From contig NZ_JAAUVN010000001.1 of assembly GCF_012030425.1 (NCBI RefSeq), forward strand, positions 1,178,001 through 1,242,000: a stretch of DNA of 64,000 bases, given 5' to 3'. A model generated the notes under the pieces. It made no database searches. It was not told the origin of the DNA and saw only the letters and a list, made by a program, of their open reading frames with translations. Both the position numbers and the translations under genes were made by a program. The first letter of the stretch is position 1; each line of letters begins with the position of its first letter. Shown one piece after another: positions 50,414 to 59,877 of this stretch. This DNA comes from Sphingobacterium sp. B16(2022). Its GTDB lineage: Bacteria > Bacteroidota > Bacteroidia > Sphingobacteriales > Sphingobacteriaceae.

Positions 50414-53098
50414 ATGAATTTTAATGATAACCATCTACTAAAAGCCTTAGTAGACACTGCACCAATTGGAATTTGTATCCTCAATTCGGATGGTTTTATT
50501 GCCGAATTAGCCAATGAGAAGTTTCTCCAGATCGCAGGTAGAAGGGAAGAGGATTTAATCGGTAAATCTTATTGGGAAACATTTTCAGAAGTGAGGGAGC
50601 AATTTGAGGATATTTTATGTCATGTTGTTTCTAATAATAAGGCCTATCATGCCGATCAGGTGCCAATGATTCTTATTCGCAACGATAAGCAGGAGCCTAT
50701 TTATGTAACATTTGTTTATGCACCGATGGTAGATCTTGACGGTAAAGTCCATAAGGTAGCGATATGGGTTCAGGAAAATACGAAAGAGGTCATGGAACGT
50801 GAAAAAGATACTGCTTTAAATACCGCAATGAAAATAGATCGTGACCGTCTGCACGATTATTTCCTTCAGGCACCTGTTGGGATTAGTGTCATGACTGGCG
50901 AGAATCTATTAATAGAATTTGTAAATCCCAATTATCAAGCCATGTTGCCAGGTCGCTCACTTGTTGGCCGCCCGTTTTTCGAATCTCTTCCCGAAATTGT
51001 TGATACCGATATTGCACAAGCTTTAACCGATGTCTTTAAAACAGGTCTTCCTGTTTCTTTTCGTGATCGCTTAGTCGCTATTTCAAAAGAAGAAGATGGA
51101 CCGACAACAGACCGTTATTTCGATTTTAGTTATGTTCCCCGGTTTGATTCTAACGGACAAGTAGACGGGGTTTTTAATTTTGCTTTCGAAGTGACCGCGT
51201 TCGTTCATAGCAGAAGAAAAGCGCAACAGGAAAGTAACAACATGTTGCAGATACTGGATATGCTTCCCGCTTCGGTAGTCGTGATCCGCGGGTTTGATCT
51301 TGTCGTAGAAATGATCAATGACTCCAATCTTGCTTATTGGAAGAAAACAAGAGAGGAAGTTGTCGGTAAACCCTTCCTTGAAATCCTTCCTGATCTTGCT
51401 GACCAGCCTTTTGCAAGCCAGCTTCGTCAGGTCATGAAAACAGGCCAGGTGATCGATGTAAAGGAAAGTCCGGTTATTTTCACAAACGCTGATGGTACCA
51501 TGAGAGAAACCTACGTGGATTATACCTATCAACCATTGTCAGATCTAGATGGAAATAGAAATGGTGTGCTGGTGATGTCTTTCGAAATTACGGATCGTGT
51601 TCACGCAAGAAAGCTGTTGGAGCAATATGCAAATGAGCTTGCGGAAACAAACGAACTGCTTGCCCAAAGTGAATCCAGATTTAAGTTTCTCATTCAGGAG
51701 GCACCCGTGGCAATTGGCGTGCTTCAGGGTAAAACACTGATCGTGGAGACCGCTAATGAAAAAATACTTGAAGTCTGGGGTAAGACCAGAGAAATTGTGG
51801 GTCTTCCATTAGCGTCGGCATTACCTGAACTTGATGGTCAGCCTTTTCTTGAAATATTGGATGATGTATTTGCAACAAGAGAACCATTCTATGCTAATGA
51901 AATACCAGCATTGCTTGAACATGGAGGGACATTAAAACAATTATTTTTTAATGTCGTCTACCAGCCTATTTTTGATCAGCATGATAACGTTTCTGATATT
52001 GTAATTGTAGCAGTTGATGTAACCGAGCAGGTAAATTCACGAAAAGCATTAGAGATCAGCGAGCAGCATTTTCGCAAGTTATCTGATCTTGTTCCTGTTA
52101 AAATATCCAATGCACTTCCAAACGGAGAAGTAACTTTTTTCAATCAGGGATGGCTTGATTTTTCAGGGTTGAGTTTCGAAGACCTCCGTGATTTTGGTTA
52201 TTTTCAGATGATACACCCGGATGAAGTAGAGAATTTTCAACAAGGGCTCTTACAAGCATCCAAAACTGGAGTTCCATTTATTTCGGAGATGCGGTTTAAA
52301 AATAAAGATGGTCAGTATATCTGGCATATTAACGTTGCTTCTCCTGTGCTTGATGCTCAGGGAGAGTTAATCATGTGGGTCGGTTCTACAACAGATATTC
52401 AGTCAATCAAAGAAGAAGAGCAACGTAAAAATGATTTTATAGGGATGGTATCCCATGAATTAAAAACACCGCTTACATCCCTAAATGGCTATTTGCAGAT
52501 TTTACAGTTAAAACTAAAACAAGATGATGGTTTAGCATTCGCGGAGCATGCGCTAGAGCGTTCATTAAAACAAGTCCGGCTAATGACCTCCTTGACAAAT
52601 GGTTTCTTAAACGTATCACGTCTGGAATCTGGAAAAATGCACATAGAAAAATCAACATTTGATCTTCGTGGATTATTTAAGGAAACCTGTGATGAATATC
52701 GTATTCTATTTCCGAATAATAAAATCACATCCAAATTTAGTGACGAAGAAATTCCAGTTTATGCCGATCGGCAGAAAATAGCACAGGTATTTAACAATCT
52801 GATCGGAAATGCAGTCAAGTATTCACCAGCAGCTAGTGATATTTGGGTAACTGTTGAGCAAATTGGTACAAGGGCACGGGTTATGGTATCTGACCAGGGC
52901 ATCGGCATAAAACAAGAAGATTTATCAAGGCTTTTTGAGAGATATTACCGAGTGGGCGATACGACTGTTTCTGGATTCGGTATTGGGTTATATCTAAGCA
53001 TGGAAATTATTGAGCGCCATGGGGGCAAGATCTGGGCAGAAAGTGAATTAGGAAAAGGTTCTAAATTCTTTTTTGAACTGAATATATATCAAAATTGA
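50414..53098 (+). CDS. Five-PAS sensor histidine kinase
   Basis: The 894-residue soluble kinase has five PAS domains in a row, at about residues 5-130, 145-265, 280-400, 420-540 and 550-660. The first four are alike, with repeats such as FLEILPDLADQPF and FLEILDDVFATREPF, a sign of internal duplication. The fifth is of the PAS-3 type (HPDEVENFQQG, then GQYIWHINVASPV). The transmitter has H681 in MVSHELKTPLTS, then NNLIGNAVKYSP, DQGIGIKQED and GFGIGLYLS. No response regulator is near. Start at 50414 gives a complete first PAS domain. Confidence 0.93.
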   Translation: MNFNDNHLLKALVDTAPIGICILNSDGFIAELANEKFLQIAGRREEDLIGKSYWETFSEVREQFEDILCHVVSNNKAYHADQVPMILIRNDKQEPIYVTFVYAPMVDLDGKVHKVAIWVQENTKEVMEREKDTALNTAMKIDRDRLHDYFLQAPVGISVMTGENLLIEFVNPNYQAMLPGRSLVGRPFFESLPEIVDTDIAQALTDVFKTGLPVSFRDRLVAISKEEDGPTTDRYFDFSYVPRFDSNGQVDGVFNFAFEVTAFVHSRRKAQQESNNMLQILDMLPASVVVIRGFDLVVEMINDSNLAYWKKTREEVVGKPFLEILPDLADQPFASQLRQVMKTGQVIDVKESPVIFTNADGTMRETYVDYTYQPLSDLDGNRNGVLVMSFEITDRVHARKLLEQYANELAETNELLAQSESRFKFLIQEAPVAIGVLQGKTLIVETANEKILEVWGKTREIVGLPLASALPELDGQPFLEILDDVFATREPFYANEIPALLEHGGTLKQLFFNVVYQPIFDQHDNVSDIVIVAVDVTEQVNSRKALEISEQHFRKLSDLVPVKISNALPNGEVTFFNQGWLDFSGLSFEDLRDFGYFQMIHPDEVENFQQGLLQASKTGVPFISEMRFKNKDGQYIWHINVASPVLDAQGELIMWVGSTTDIQSIKEEEQRKNDFIGMVSHELKTPLTSLNGYLQILQLKLKQDDGLAFAEHALERSLKQVRLMTSLTNGFLNVSRLESGKMHIEKSTFDLRGLFKETCDEYRILFPNNKITSKFSDEEIPVYADRQKIAQVFNNLIGNAVKYSPAASDIWVTVEQIGTRARVMVSDQGIGIKQEDLSRLFERYYRVGDTTVSGFGIGLYLSMEIIERHGGKIWAESELGKGSKFFFELNIYQN

Positions 53099-53235
53099 TA
53101 AAAAAGATCTTTTACGATCTTCCAAACAGCTATCGACAATAATTTTTCATTAAGGATTTAAAAACAGAAGGTATTCAACAGAACAATGACAGGAGCTATG
53201 CACAGTGCAATGAAATCGAATCAATTTCCTGAAAT

Positions 53236-54075
53236 CTATAGCTGTTTACTAAATAGCCATTTCTGAAGTTCATCTGTTAGTAAATAAGGGATTACAATGT
53301 TGTTATGATCGAGATTTTTAAACGTTGTGAAGACAAGCTTGGCATTACCATCTAATTTTTTGTATAATACTTCGCTTCCGCTGTATGGATTACTTGTGTC
53401 TTTTTCTCCATGAATTAGCCAAATATCCTTATGCTTTAGTTTATCAAGGTTTGATAAGTCAGGAACAGCGGCTATAGAAACTATTGCGGCAAATTTTTCA
53501 GGGGCTAGGTTGATCAAATTTTGAGCTGTTGATGCGCCCATAGAATAGCCAATTAGATAAATTCGATTCAAGTCAATATTGGGATGTCCCTTTTCTAGTT
53601 TTTTAATCAGAGTCAAAATTTGAATAGCATCTTTTGATGGACTAGCTGTCAACATCCCTTCCGCATTCTGCGAATAGGTAGAGGAACGCTGTTCAAATTG
53701 AGGTGCTAATACAAAGCAATTAAATTTGTCAAAGATATCATCCCTTACCCAAGTTCGAGCTAAATGTTCCAATTGATTTTCGTTATCATTGCCTTGTCTT
53801 GAAGAATTATGAAATGTAATTACAAGCGGATATTTTTTAGTTGTAGTAAAGTTCTTCGGAAAAAGGAATCGATAGGGGATTTTAGTACTTTCATTTGTAA
53901 ATACTTTTTTTTGAAATATATCTACGGGTAATGCGCTCAGTATATTTCTAGTCTCTGTAAACCTGGTGCTATCAATAGACATTTCGTTATATAAATGTGT
54001 TTGCGCATGGGAAAAATTGCAAATCATTACACTGAAAAAAAAGATGATTTGCAGTTGGATTCTGTTGTTATACAT
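53236..54075 (-). CDS. Secreted alpha/beta-hydrolase, esterase type
   Basis: The 279-residue protein has a signal peptide (ending NFSHAQ) and an alpha/beta-hydrolase fold with the nucleophile S178 in YLIGYSMGAS, and DTSNPYSG and LDHNN as the sites of the likely Asp and His. The start of the domain, YPLVITFHNSSRQGND, resembles PHB-depolymerase-like and prolyl-oligopeptidase-like esterases found in Bacteroidota. It is convergent with the five-PAS kinase gene. The substrate is unknown; a carbohydrate or aryl ester is likely for a periplasmic enzyme of this type. Confidence 0.85.
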   Translation of the reverse strand: MYNNRIQLQIIFFFSVMICNFSHAQTHLYNEMSIDSTRFTETRNILSALPVDIFQKKVFTNESTKIPYRFLFPKNFTTTKKYPLVITFHNSSRQGNDNENQLEHLARTWVRDDIFDKFNCFVLAPQFEQRSSTYSQNAEGMLTASPSKDAIQILTLIKKLEKGHPNIDLNRIYLIGYSMGASTAQNLINLAPEKFAAIVSIAAVPDLSNLDKLKHKDIWLIHGEKDTSNPYSGSEVLYKKLDGNAKLVFTTFKNLDHNNIVIPYLLTDELQKWLFSKQL

Positions 54076-54403
54076 TTCGTTTTCTAGTTCGGTTGACTAA
54101 ATTACATTTTTTTATTAATCTCACTCCATGAGATTTTGTTTACGAGCAGTTTAATCAACTTCACGATGGTTGGTTACGATCAAAAGACATACTCCTTCAA
54201 AAGGATTATGGGAATTGGAGTGCAATGAGCGTGAAGTGTAAACAAGTAAACCTGATCAAATCGTAAAAGGGATAAAACGTATTGTAAATATCTTCTTGTT
54301 TTATCATTTCATACATTAATTTAGTCCCTGTTAAGGATTATATCTGAGCCAGTAACAATAAATTACCAATAGTTTAGATCATTAAAAATTTAGAAAGATA
54401 AAT
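54076..54403. other. Intergenic gap
   Basis: These 328 bases lie between the divergent esterase and 54404 genes. I see no gene over 25 codons with protein character, no clear promoter pair and no strong inverted repeat. Confidence 0.5.
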
Positions 54404-55633
54404 ATGAAAAGAATATATCAAATAATTATTATACTTTTTTTTCTAACCAGCAGTAATTGTTCAAATGGTCAATCCAAGCAGGAATGTCTTGATATGCTCA
54501 ATGATAATCTACTGTTGCTTGATAACTTCTTGCATGCCGATAAATATGAACCCTCGGATCTCCGAGATTTACGGGCTAATTTTAGTGATCTGCAAGATCT
54601 GACGCAAAATGATAGCAAGATAGAGGAAAGCTATTTTTTTCCCAAAGGATATCCGCCAATAACAAAATATGTATATCCTAATACATTAATTGAAGTCCGG
54701 TTTGATCGATTTAATATATCCAATATCCTTGGAGATGGATATAATTTTACTTTAGATTTCGTAGATAACATCCCGGATGCAATTTTTAAAGTAAAAAAAA
54801 TATACTTTTTAGATGGAACAATCGAAGGGGGCGAAGACATTTCGGTTGATAAAATAATTTCCCCGCAATTTGGTCATCAAACGTTGGTACTTAAAGGCAC
54901 AAAACCAATCAAAAGCTTTGATTATAGTATGGAGACCAATTTAAGCAAGGAAATTATTTATGAAATTAGTACAGCAGGACAAACCATACAGACCTCTGCA
55001 GGGCAAATCGAAATCGTACACTATGGCAATGGATATGTACGCGTCAAAGTTCCTGAATCAATGCGGCATGTCATAAAAATTGAAGCAGAAAATGCACAGG
55101 GTCACAAATTGTCAAAAGTGATGTCTGGAAACGGAGCTGCTTATAAAAGTGAGTACCTCGGACCTTATATAGCAGCTATTAAAAATGCCATAACACAACT
55201 TGAGAATGATAAAATTACATGTGCAGAAGCCTATAATAAGTTTTCATATGAGCAGATTATTGCAGACTTACAGCGCAAGGAGAACTCTTTGTTTCTAACT
55301 GAATATTTTGTTTCTGATTTTAAGAAAGCATCTATCGTATTTTGGGATAAAACACAATTAGACAGAAAGCACTATTTGCGTAATTCCGTTGACCAGTCTG
55401 ATGGAGTGCCTGAAACCTTTTATGAAAGATGTGCTTGCGCTGTCGCACAGGATAAAAAGACCGAATTATTTGGAATTATTGGTTTGGATGGAAACTGGAT
55501 CATCGCACCAAGTTTTTTAAAATTAACTCCCAACTGGGGAAATAAGAATTTATTTAGAGGACAACCATCTGATGAAGAGAAGAGTTATGAATATAGGTAT
55601 GATAAGGAAAAAAAATCCTTGACCAAAATGTAA
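54404..55633 (+). CDS. Secreted protein of unknown function with a WG-like repeat at the C terminus
   Basis: The 409-residue protein has a lipoprotein-like signal (FFLTSSNCSNG). Most of it is not recognised. Residues near 370-395 (LFGIIGLDGNWIIAPSFLKL) look like a single WG beta-repeat, where longer proteins carry many. A strand-rich domain covers about residues 70-240. No same-strand partner is close enough for an operon, and the gene at 55910 starts 276 bases later. Confidence 0.65.
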   Translation: MKRIYQIIIILFFLTSSNCSNGQSKQECLDMLNDNLLLLDNFLHADKYEPSDLRDLRANFSDLQDLTQNDSKIEESYFFPKGYPPITKYVYPNTLIEVRFDRFNISNILGDGYNFTLDFVDNIPDAIFKVKKIYFLDGTIEGGEDISVDKIISPQFGHQTLVLKGTKPIKSFDYSMETNLSKEIIYEISTAGQTIQTSAGQIEIVHYGNGYVRVKVPESMRHVIKIEAENAQGHKLSKVMSGNGAAYKSEYLGPYIAAIKNAITQLENDKITCAEAYNKFSYEQIIADLQRKENSLFLTEYFVSDFKKASIVFWDKTQLDRKHYLRNSVDQSDGVPETFYERCACAVAQDKKTELFGIIGLDGNWIIAPSFLKLTPNWGNKNLFRGQPSDEEKSYEYRYDKEKKSLTKM

Positions 55634-55909
55634 CCCCTTCCTAAGTAATAAACGACTCTAAAGAATACATACAATAAAAATATCTCCTTTCTTTTGGCAT
55701 TATATGGAAGTGTCCTATAGTTTAGAGGAAATGTATGGGTAATGATATCAACAAGTACGGCATTACCTTCATTAATCAGTATATCTTTATTCCTAGAGAA
55801 ATTGCTTTGATAGCGTTTCATGCAGATAACTTACCATCTCCGGGTTAATTATAAAAATACATATATGGCTCCGTTGGTATGATATTTGGTTTAAAAGAGA
55901 AAACTTTAT

Positions 55910-56308
55910 ATGGAAAGAGCTATTAAAATATTTTTGATGGTGTGTGTCGTTAGTTTTATTTGCGGCAGTTGTTCAAAAGAATCTGATTCAGATTCATCAA
56001 GCTATCAGATCACTTACACTTTAAAGGGACCTGCCACAACGGCACAAGTTCAATATACCCCTACAATTACAGATCCTTACAATATTCCAGATAACTATGA
56101 AGAGATTGTTAGCGTTCCTTGGCAAAAGACAGTAACATTGATAGATGCTGTGGGGGGAGCAGGCTTTTCCGTATCCATCGACGGCGGAATACCCGGAGCG
56201 AAATATCAGATGTCAATTCTAGGTAAAGATGGTAGTATCTTAAAAGATGGAGAGTTGGTTCTGGATAATGAAGGCTATGGGGTCTTTTTGATAAACTATT
56301 ATAAATAG
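55910..56308 (+). CDS. Small lipoprotein of unknown function
   Basis: The 132-residue protein has a clear lipobox (FICGSC, then SKESDSDSSS as linker). The mature part, about 100 residues, is strand-rich with YTLKGPATTAQVQYTP and VTLIDAVGGAGFSVSIDGG, suggesting an immunoglobulin-like or jelly-roll domain. Similar short lipoproteins occur widely in Bacteroidota without known function. A good terminator follows. Confidence 0.72.
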   Translation: MERAIKIFLMVCVVSFICGSCSKESDSDSSSYQITYTLKGPATTAQVQYTPTITDPYNIPDNYEEIVSVPWQKTVTLIDAVGGAGFSVSIDGGIPGAKYQMSILGKDGSILKDGELVLDNEGYGVFLINYYK

Positions 56309-56342
56309 TTAAAGAGATCAATACTAAAATAGAAATGAATAG

Positions 56343-56384
56343 AAAAGAGCTTATGAAATTTACAATTCATAAGCTCTTTTTCTA
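56343..56384 (+). terminator. Terminator after the small lipoprotein
   Basis: AAAAGAGCTTATGA and TCATAAGCTCTTTT pair around AATTTACAAT and continue into T. The A-tract on the other side would also work in reverse. Confidence 0.88.
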
Positions 56385-56470
56385 TACTTTGATTTTATTT
56401 ATAAAATTGACAAAACTTAGTTTATATTCACTTTTGATTATTTTTATTGATAAACATAGTTAAACAAACA

Positions 56471-57409
56471 ATGGAACAGCATATATTAATTGTGGGATTA
56501 GGCGGAGTAGGCGGGTATTTCGGTGCCATGTTAGCACGAAAGTATGAAAACAGCGATATTTATATTAATTTTTTGGCACGTGGAAATCACCTTAACGAAA
56601 TACAGCAACAGGGATTAACTGTTGTTTTGGAAAAAGAGACCTTTACAATCAAACCTTATAAAGCTTCGGATCAGGTGGAAGAGTTCAATACGATGGATTA
56701 TATATTCCTATGCACCAAATCGTATGATCTTGAAGAGACAGTGAGTTCGTTACATACATGTGTGGGCCCAAGCACAGTTTTTATACCACTGCAGAATGGC
56801 GTCGACAGTAAAGAGCGTATTAAGAAATACTATCCAAATAATTTAGTTGTCGATGGTTGCGCCTATATTGTATCTCGTTTGAAAGCGCCCGGAGTTATTG
56901 AAGTAACGGGGAAATGGGGTACCATGAATTTTGGATTAGATGGAGAACATGATGTACGGCTAGAAAGGTTACATGATCTTGTTCAAAAAGCCGATATCCA
57001 TGTGAATTATTCAGATAAAATAGAAAAAATAATATGGGATAAGTTCATATTTATATCTTCTATGGCGACGGCTACCTCTTATTACGATTGCTCGATTGGT
57101 CAAGTTATAGAAGATCCAGAAAAAAGGCATGCTGTTATTAGGCTTATTCAAGAAGTTGAAGCCTTAGCACTACGAAAAGGGATTGTGGTTTCAAAAGATA
57201 TTGTGAATGAAACGTTATATAAAATGGAACAGATGCCCTATGATGCGACATCATCTATGCATACAGACTATATCAATAAAAAACCACAAACAGAGCTGGC
57301 ATCGCTAACACATTATGTCATTTCTGAATCCACGAAGAATAATCTTCCAACAATAGTCTATCAGTGTATGTATGATGACCTTCAACAAAAGACAATGTCT
57401 GATCGTTAA
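56471..57409 (+). CDS. panE: 2-dehydropantoate 2-reductase
   Basis: The 312-residue protein has the NADPH site IVGLGGVGGYFGAML at the N terminus, FLCTKSYDLEE, PLQNGVDSKE, and the C-terminal ApbA domain with IIWDKFIFIS, which contains the conserved Lys of the family. It reduces ketopantoate to pantoate for pantothenate and CoA synthesis. Some relatives act on other 2-oxo acids, and no other pantothenate gene is nearby, so the exact substrate is probable rather than certain. The ATG at 56471 is preferred to a TTG at 56447. Confidence 0.88.
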   Translation: MEQHILIVGLGGVGGYFGAMLARKYENSDIYINFLARGNHLNEIQQQGLTVVLEKETFTIKPYKASDQVEEFNTMDYIFLCTKSYDLEETVSSLHTCVGPSTVFIPLQNGVDSKERIKKYYPNNLVVDGCAYIVSRLKAPGVIEVTGKWGTMNFGLDGEHDVRLERLHDLVQKADIHVNYSDKIEKIIWDKFIFISSMATATSYYDCSIGQVIEDPEKRHAVIRLIQEVEALALRKGIVVSKDIVNETLYKMEQMPYDATSSMHTDYINKKPQTELASLTHYVISESTKNNLPTIVYQCMYDDLQQKTMSDR

Positions 57410-57586
57410 TTTTCGAAGATATTTAATTTATATCAATTCAAAAATTAATATAGTATATAAGCAGCGGGTCATTATATGTGGCCCGCTATCTAATAAGATC
57501 AGTCCCTACAACACGCGTCGATAAGTTTTATGAAAGTTAAAGTAGAAAAGCCACATGCGCGGAGTTTCATTTTAGAAATATAAAAT

Positions 57587-58081
57587 ATGCAGATAACCTT
57601 AGTCAAATATGTAGCAGCAGATTTTGATTATTTCAAAAGACTGGTCAGTGATTTGGAGACAATGAGATACATAACTGGAATCGAGTGGGAGGAAATCGAG
57701 GCTAGATTACAGTTTGACGCAATGCTTGAAATCAATGCTGTAGAGGAAAGTTTAGGATTTTTTAAGGTAGTTAATCAGAAAAACGAATTTATAGGAAATT
57801 GTTCATTGGAATGCTATAAATACGATGCTGCAATTCTTGAAATAGGATATGTTCTTAAGAGAGAATTTTGGCGAATGGGTTATGGATCAGCAATTCTACA
57901 ACGGCTCGTCCATAAAGCTAATAATTCATTCCCAGGCATGGATGTGATTGCCATTATCGATCCAGAGAATCAGGCATCAAGAAAATTACTTGAGAAGAAT
58001 GGTTTTGTTTGTTATTTTAAGGGGGTGGAAGACAGTAAGTTTGCTGAAAAGTTTATCCTTAAAAATTTTCACACATACTAA
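57587..58081 (+). CDS. GNAT-family N-acetyltransferase
   Basis: The 164-residue protein has the RimJ/RimL-type GNAT fold. It shows GYVLKREFWRMGYGSAIL, whose RMGYGSA forms the acetyl-CoA phosphate loop, and IDPENQASRKLLEKNGF near the C terminus. It transfers an acetyl group to an amine on a protein or small molecule. The class A beta-lactamase gene starts 53 bases after its stop and may share its transcript. An antibiotic-modifying role is possible from context but not shown. Confidence 0.88.
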   Translation: MQITLVKYVAADFDYFKRLVSDLETMRYITGIEWEEIEARLQFDAMLEINAVEESLGFFKVVNQKNEFIGNCSLECYKYDAAILEIGYVLKREFWRMGYGSAILQRLVHKANNSFPGMDVIAIIDPENQASRKLLEKNGFVCYFKGVEDSKFAEKFILKNFHTY

Positions 58082-58134
58082 ACCAACATTTATTCGTTTT
58101 TTATACTTTTACTTTTATGGTCAATTTCAAAAAT

Positions 58135-59034
58135 ATGAAGTACATTTTAGTTGTACTATTGTTTATTCCACAGCTGATGCTCGGTCAACAAAAGAAGTCT
58201 ATTCAGCAACTTCAAGAAAGGATAAAACACATTATAGATACTACTGGAGGAAATATCGGAGTAGGGGTACAGGGAATGGATTTTAAAAGTGGTTTCATCA
58301 TAAACGGGAACCATGAGTATCCAATGATGAGTGTTTTCAAGTTTCCGCTTGCTTTTGCTATTCTAGATAAGGTAGATAAGGGCGAACTGAAACTCAGTGA
58401 TAAATTTCATATGCCGAAAGCATCTTTGGATACCAACACATGGAGTCCGATGGTAAAAGATTTCCCTAATCAGGATCTTGATGTCACTTTAGCTGATCTG
58501 TTAACTTATGCCGTTTCAAAGAGTGATAACAATGCCTGTGATTTTCTATATACAAAAGTCGCTGGTGGCCCAGTTGCGGTAAATCAATATCTCCATCATG
58601 CAGGTGTAAAAGATATCTCGATCGTCTATACCGAAGGAGAGATGGAAAAAGATTGGGCGTTACAATATAAAAATTGGTGCAAACCTGCAGGAGCGATTAA
58701 ATTGCTGCAGCTCTTATATAACCAGCAATTACTCTCAAAAACGAGCAACGATTTTCTTATCCAGATAATGAGAGAATTGCCTGATTGGGGCAAAAGAATT
58801 ACAGTTCTTCTACCACCAACAGCTGAATTAATTCATAAAACGGGTGCGTCAGGAGTTAACAAAGAGGGGATAATGGCTGCATTTAATGACATCGGTATTA
58901 TCACATTACCCAATGGTCAACATCTCGCAATAGCAGTATTTGTCTCTGATTTTAAGGCGCCCCAACAAAGAGGCATAAATGTAATTGCAGCAATTTCGAA
59001 GGAGATCTGGGATTACTATGCATCAAATCCATAA
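58135..59034 (+). CDS. Class A beta-lactamase, subclass A2
   Basis: The 299-residue protein has a signal peptide (MKYILVVLLFIPQLMLGQ) and every class A motif: SVFK (S66, K69), SDN (S130), the general base E167 in YTEGEME, and KTG (K235). The TEGEM form of the omega loop and MMSVFKF around the nucleophile are typical of subclass A2, the Bacteroidota group that includes CfxA, CepA, PER and VEB. It hydrolyses beta-lactams in the periplasm. It seems to be part of the chromosome with no mobile element next to it. An in-frame ATG six codons upstream (58117) is possible but gives a less typical signal peptide. Confidence 0.94.
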   Translation: MKYILVVLLFIPQLMLGQQKKSIQQLQERIKHIIDTTGGNIGVGVQGMDFKSGFIINGNHEYPMMSVFKFPLAFAILDKVDKGELKLSDKFHMPKASLDTNTWSPMVKDFPNQDLDVTLADLLTYAVSKSDNNACDFLYTKVAGGPVAVNQYLHHAGVKDISIVYTEGEMEKDWALQYKNWCKPAGAIKLLQLLYNQQLLSKTSNDFLIQIMRELPDWGKRITVLLPPTAELIHKTGASGVNKEGIMAAFNDIGIITLPNGQHLAIAVFVSDFKAPQQRGINVIAAISKEIWDYYASNP

Positions 59035-59100
59035 GGAGAACCATAATTTTTTTAGTAATGGCTATCTTTAATGAAAAGTATATGCCCTTCATAAACATCA

Positions 59101-59130
59101 AAAGGGTCTAATTTTCATTAGACCCTTTAT
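59101..59130 (+). terminator. Terminator after the beta-lactamase gene
   Basis: AAAGGGTCTAA pairs with TTAGACCCTTT around TTTTCA, followed by ATCTT. The T-run is short. Confidence 0.75.
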
Positions 59131-59803
59131 CTTGGCGTTTAACTGCACAGTAATTTTTGTGTTTCTTATCGTTTCCTCTTTTTTGTTTCGTCATCCAAAA
59201 GATTATGGGTCAATTGGATTTATTACTGTACTACCGTCATTTATCATTTTACACTTTTTTGGGAAAGTATGTTTGTTATTGTTTCTTATAAAAAGAACAC
59301 CTGTTGCCTAAAATAGTTTGAAAAAATTTGAAAGAATTACATCAATCTATTTCCTTCATTCATCGAGTTTTCTTTAATAGTTGGTCAGAGGCATTTAAAG
59401 CAGTTTTTAATTGATTATTTTAATATGCGGTCAAATGTTATGTGGCACCACCAGAAAGTCTTTCGGTAATATCTTGTTCTACTTGTGGCCGTATAAACGC
59501 TTAGCATTACGGTCATCATCAATTTGAAATGCTACAAAACCTTGCAATTTAAGTTCATTATTGAATTCTGAAATGCTGGAGACCATTTTCGTTTCCATCG
59601 GTAAAAGTTAAGAAAATCAAATTTAATAGTCGTTATTACAATTTCACTATAAAACGATTTGTATTTTTTAAAATTCATATTTCCACTCTTTTGAGACGTA
59701 GCTAAAACTACGGATTCCAATAAATCCAGTTGTTTCTATATATGAAAACATCATAATCATGAACTTTTTAAACATTAATTTTCCCTTATTTGAGAGTATT
59801 CTA

Positions 59804-59833
59804 TTGCATTATTAATTTAAAGCTTTATTTTTG
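59804..59833 (+). promoter_or_regulatory. Promoter before the 59878 gene
   Basis: TTG (59804-59806), 19 bases, then TATTTTTG (59826-59833) fits the Bacteroidota consensus. The leader would be about 40 nt. Confidence 0.6.
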
Positions 59834-59877
59834 TGGTTGTTACATTATAATGAACAGGATTACAAAGTTGTTTTTTG

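Larger units (their letters stand above)
59035..59877. other. Long gap with little coding signal
   Basis: These 843 bases hold the beta-lactamase terminator, a minus-strand frame of 39 codons at 59479-59598 and the promoter of the next gene. Otherwise I see no gene and no repeat. The stretch may hold the remains of a decayed gene. Confidence 0.5.

Noticed and set aside
53104..53121. AAGATC/GATCTT hairpin between the five-PAS kinase and esterase genes
   Set aside because: The stem is only six bases with mostly A-T pairs and, on the plus strand, no T-run follows; too weak to call a terminator.
55585..55821. Minus-strand frame of 78 codons
   Set aside because: It overlaps the 3' end of the 54404 gene and shows no family-like sequence or start signal.
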